From Annulohypoxylon bovei var. microspora (Eukaryota > Ascomycota > Sordariomycetes > Xylariales > Hypoxylaceae): a stretch of 64,000 nucleotides of DNA. Shown here piece after piece: positions 63,788 to 64,000 of this stretch. Location of the stretch: NCBI GenBank assembly GCA_022836615.1, contig MU405212.1, positions 1 to 64,000 of the forward strand, written 5' to 3'. Below the pieces are notes generated by a model that did no database searches, was not told the DNA's origin, and saw only the letters and a list, made by a program, of their open reading frames with translations. Position numbers and translations under genes: made by a program. The stretch's first letter is position 1. Every line of letters starts with the position of its first letter.

Positions 63788-64000
63788 TCATCTCGACGGC
63801 AGTATTTTCCTTGCGTATTCACGTCCCAGCTTGAGCATCGCCCTGACATGATCCTCGAGTCGTCTGTCTTTCCGCCTCCGCATCCATAGTAGTACGATGC
63901 CCAGGACTACCATGTCTACTGCCAGATGCTTCGTGACAAGCCATAGCATCCATCTAGCCCATGAGGTAAAACTCTTTTCCTTCTTAGATCTCCACTCGCG
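63788..64000 (-). CDS. C-terminal part of a membrane-anchored protein, cut by window end
   Basis: The minus strand is open for 70 codons from the right edge to a TGA at 63788. The end reads WARWMLWLVTKHL, a hydrophobic segment LAVDMVVLGIVLLWM, then RRRKDRR and an amphipathic helix-like EDHVRAMLKLGREYARKIL. This is the pattern of a C-terminal membrane anchor with positive cytosolic flank. It converges with the GFA gene 193 bases away. The protein family is not recognised, and an intron in the visible part cannot be excluded. Confidence 0.5.
   Translation of the reverse strand, partial: REWRSKKEKSFTSWARWMLWLVTKHLAVDMVVLGIVLLWMRRRKDRRLEDHVRAMLKLGREYARKILPSR

Overview
This is a stretch of nuclear DNA from a filamentous ascomycete (Pezizomycotina, most likely a Sordariomycete). 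The evidence is: a pentafunctional AROM gene; short introns of about 50-175 bases with GT(A/G)(A/T)GT-like donors and CTAAC/CTAAT-like branch sites; a divergent, intron-containing histone H3/H4 pair; and an A/T-saturated block with transition-type repeat decay that looks like repeat-induced point mutation (RIP). The species cannot be named from the sequence.

Layout. 1-3410: A/T-rich, RIP-like heterochromatic block with no intact gene, holding two small islets of normal composition bounded by inverted repeats. 3411-7638: unique DNA, then a DDHD-domain phospholipase (4541-7638, one intron). 7639-17671: about 10 kb with no supported gene; it contains a 214-bp fold-back/MITE-like element (15624-15837) with a 5-bp target duplication, microsatellites and a tRNA-promoter-like patch. 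17672-18999 (-): C2H2 zinc-finger factor. 19000-25103: gene-free. 25104-35050: compact housekeeping cluster of RAD3/XPD helicase (+), PRP3 splicing factor (-) and RPA190, the Pol I largest subunit (+). 36548-39110: divergent histone H3 (-) and H4 (+). 39111-46976: gene-free. 46977-49106: second C2H2 factor. 49107-53057: gene-free. 53058-57834 (-): AROM. 59233-61296: MFS transporter with eight exons. 62401-62675: degenerate ~35-bp tandem repeat array. 62830-63594: four-exon GFA/CENP-V-like zinc protein. 63788-64000 (-): C-terminal end of a membrane-anchored protein that runs off the window.

How the genes fit together. Most recognised genes are conserved nuclear housekeeping functions: DNA repair and transcription (RAD3 in TFIIH), rRNA transcription (RPA190), splicing (PRP3), chromatin (H3, H4) and the shikimate pathway (AROM). 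They are not a pathway cluster. Exon joins were worked out by reading frame and conserved protein motifs, and all joined coding lengths are whole codons. I see no secondary-metabolite cluster, CRISPR, rRNA or convincing tRNA gene. The most novel material is non-coding: the fold-back element, the islets in the RIP block, the repeat array before the GFA gene, and a TACCTAGGTA-type palindrome scattered through the intergenic DNA.
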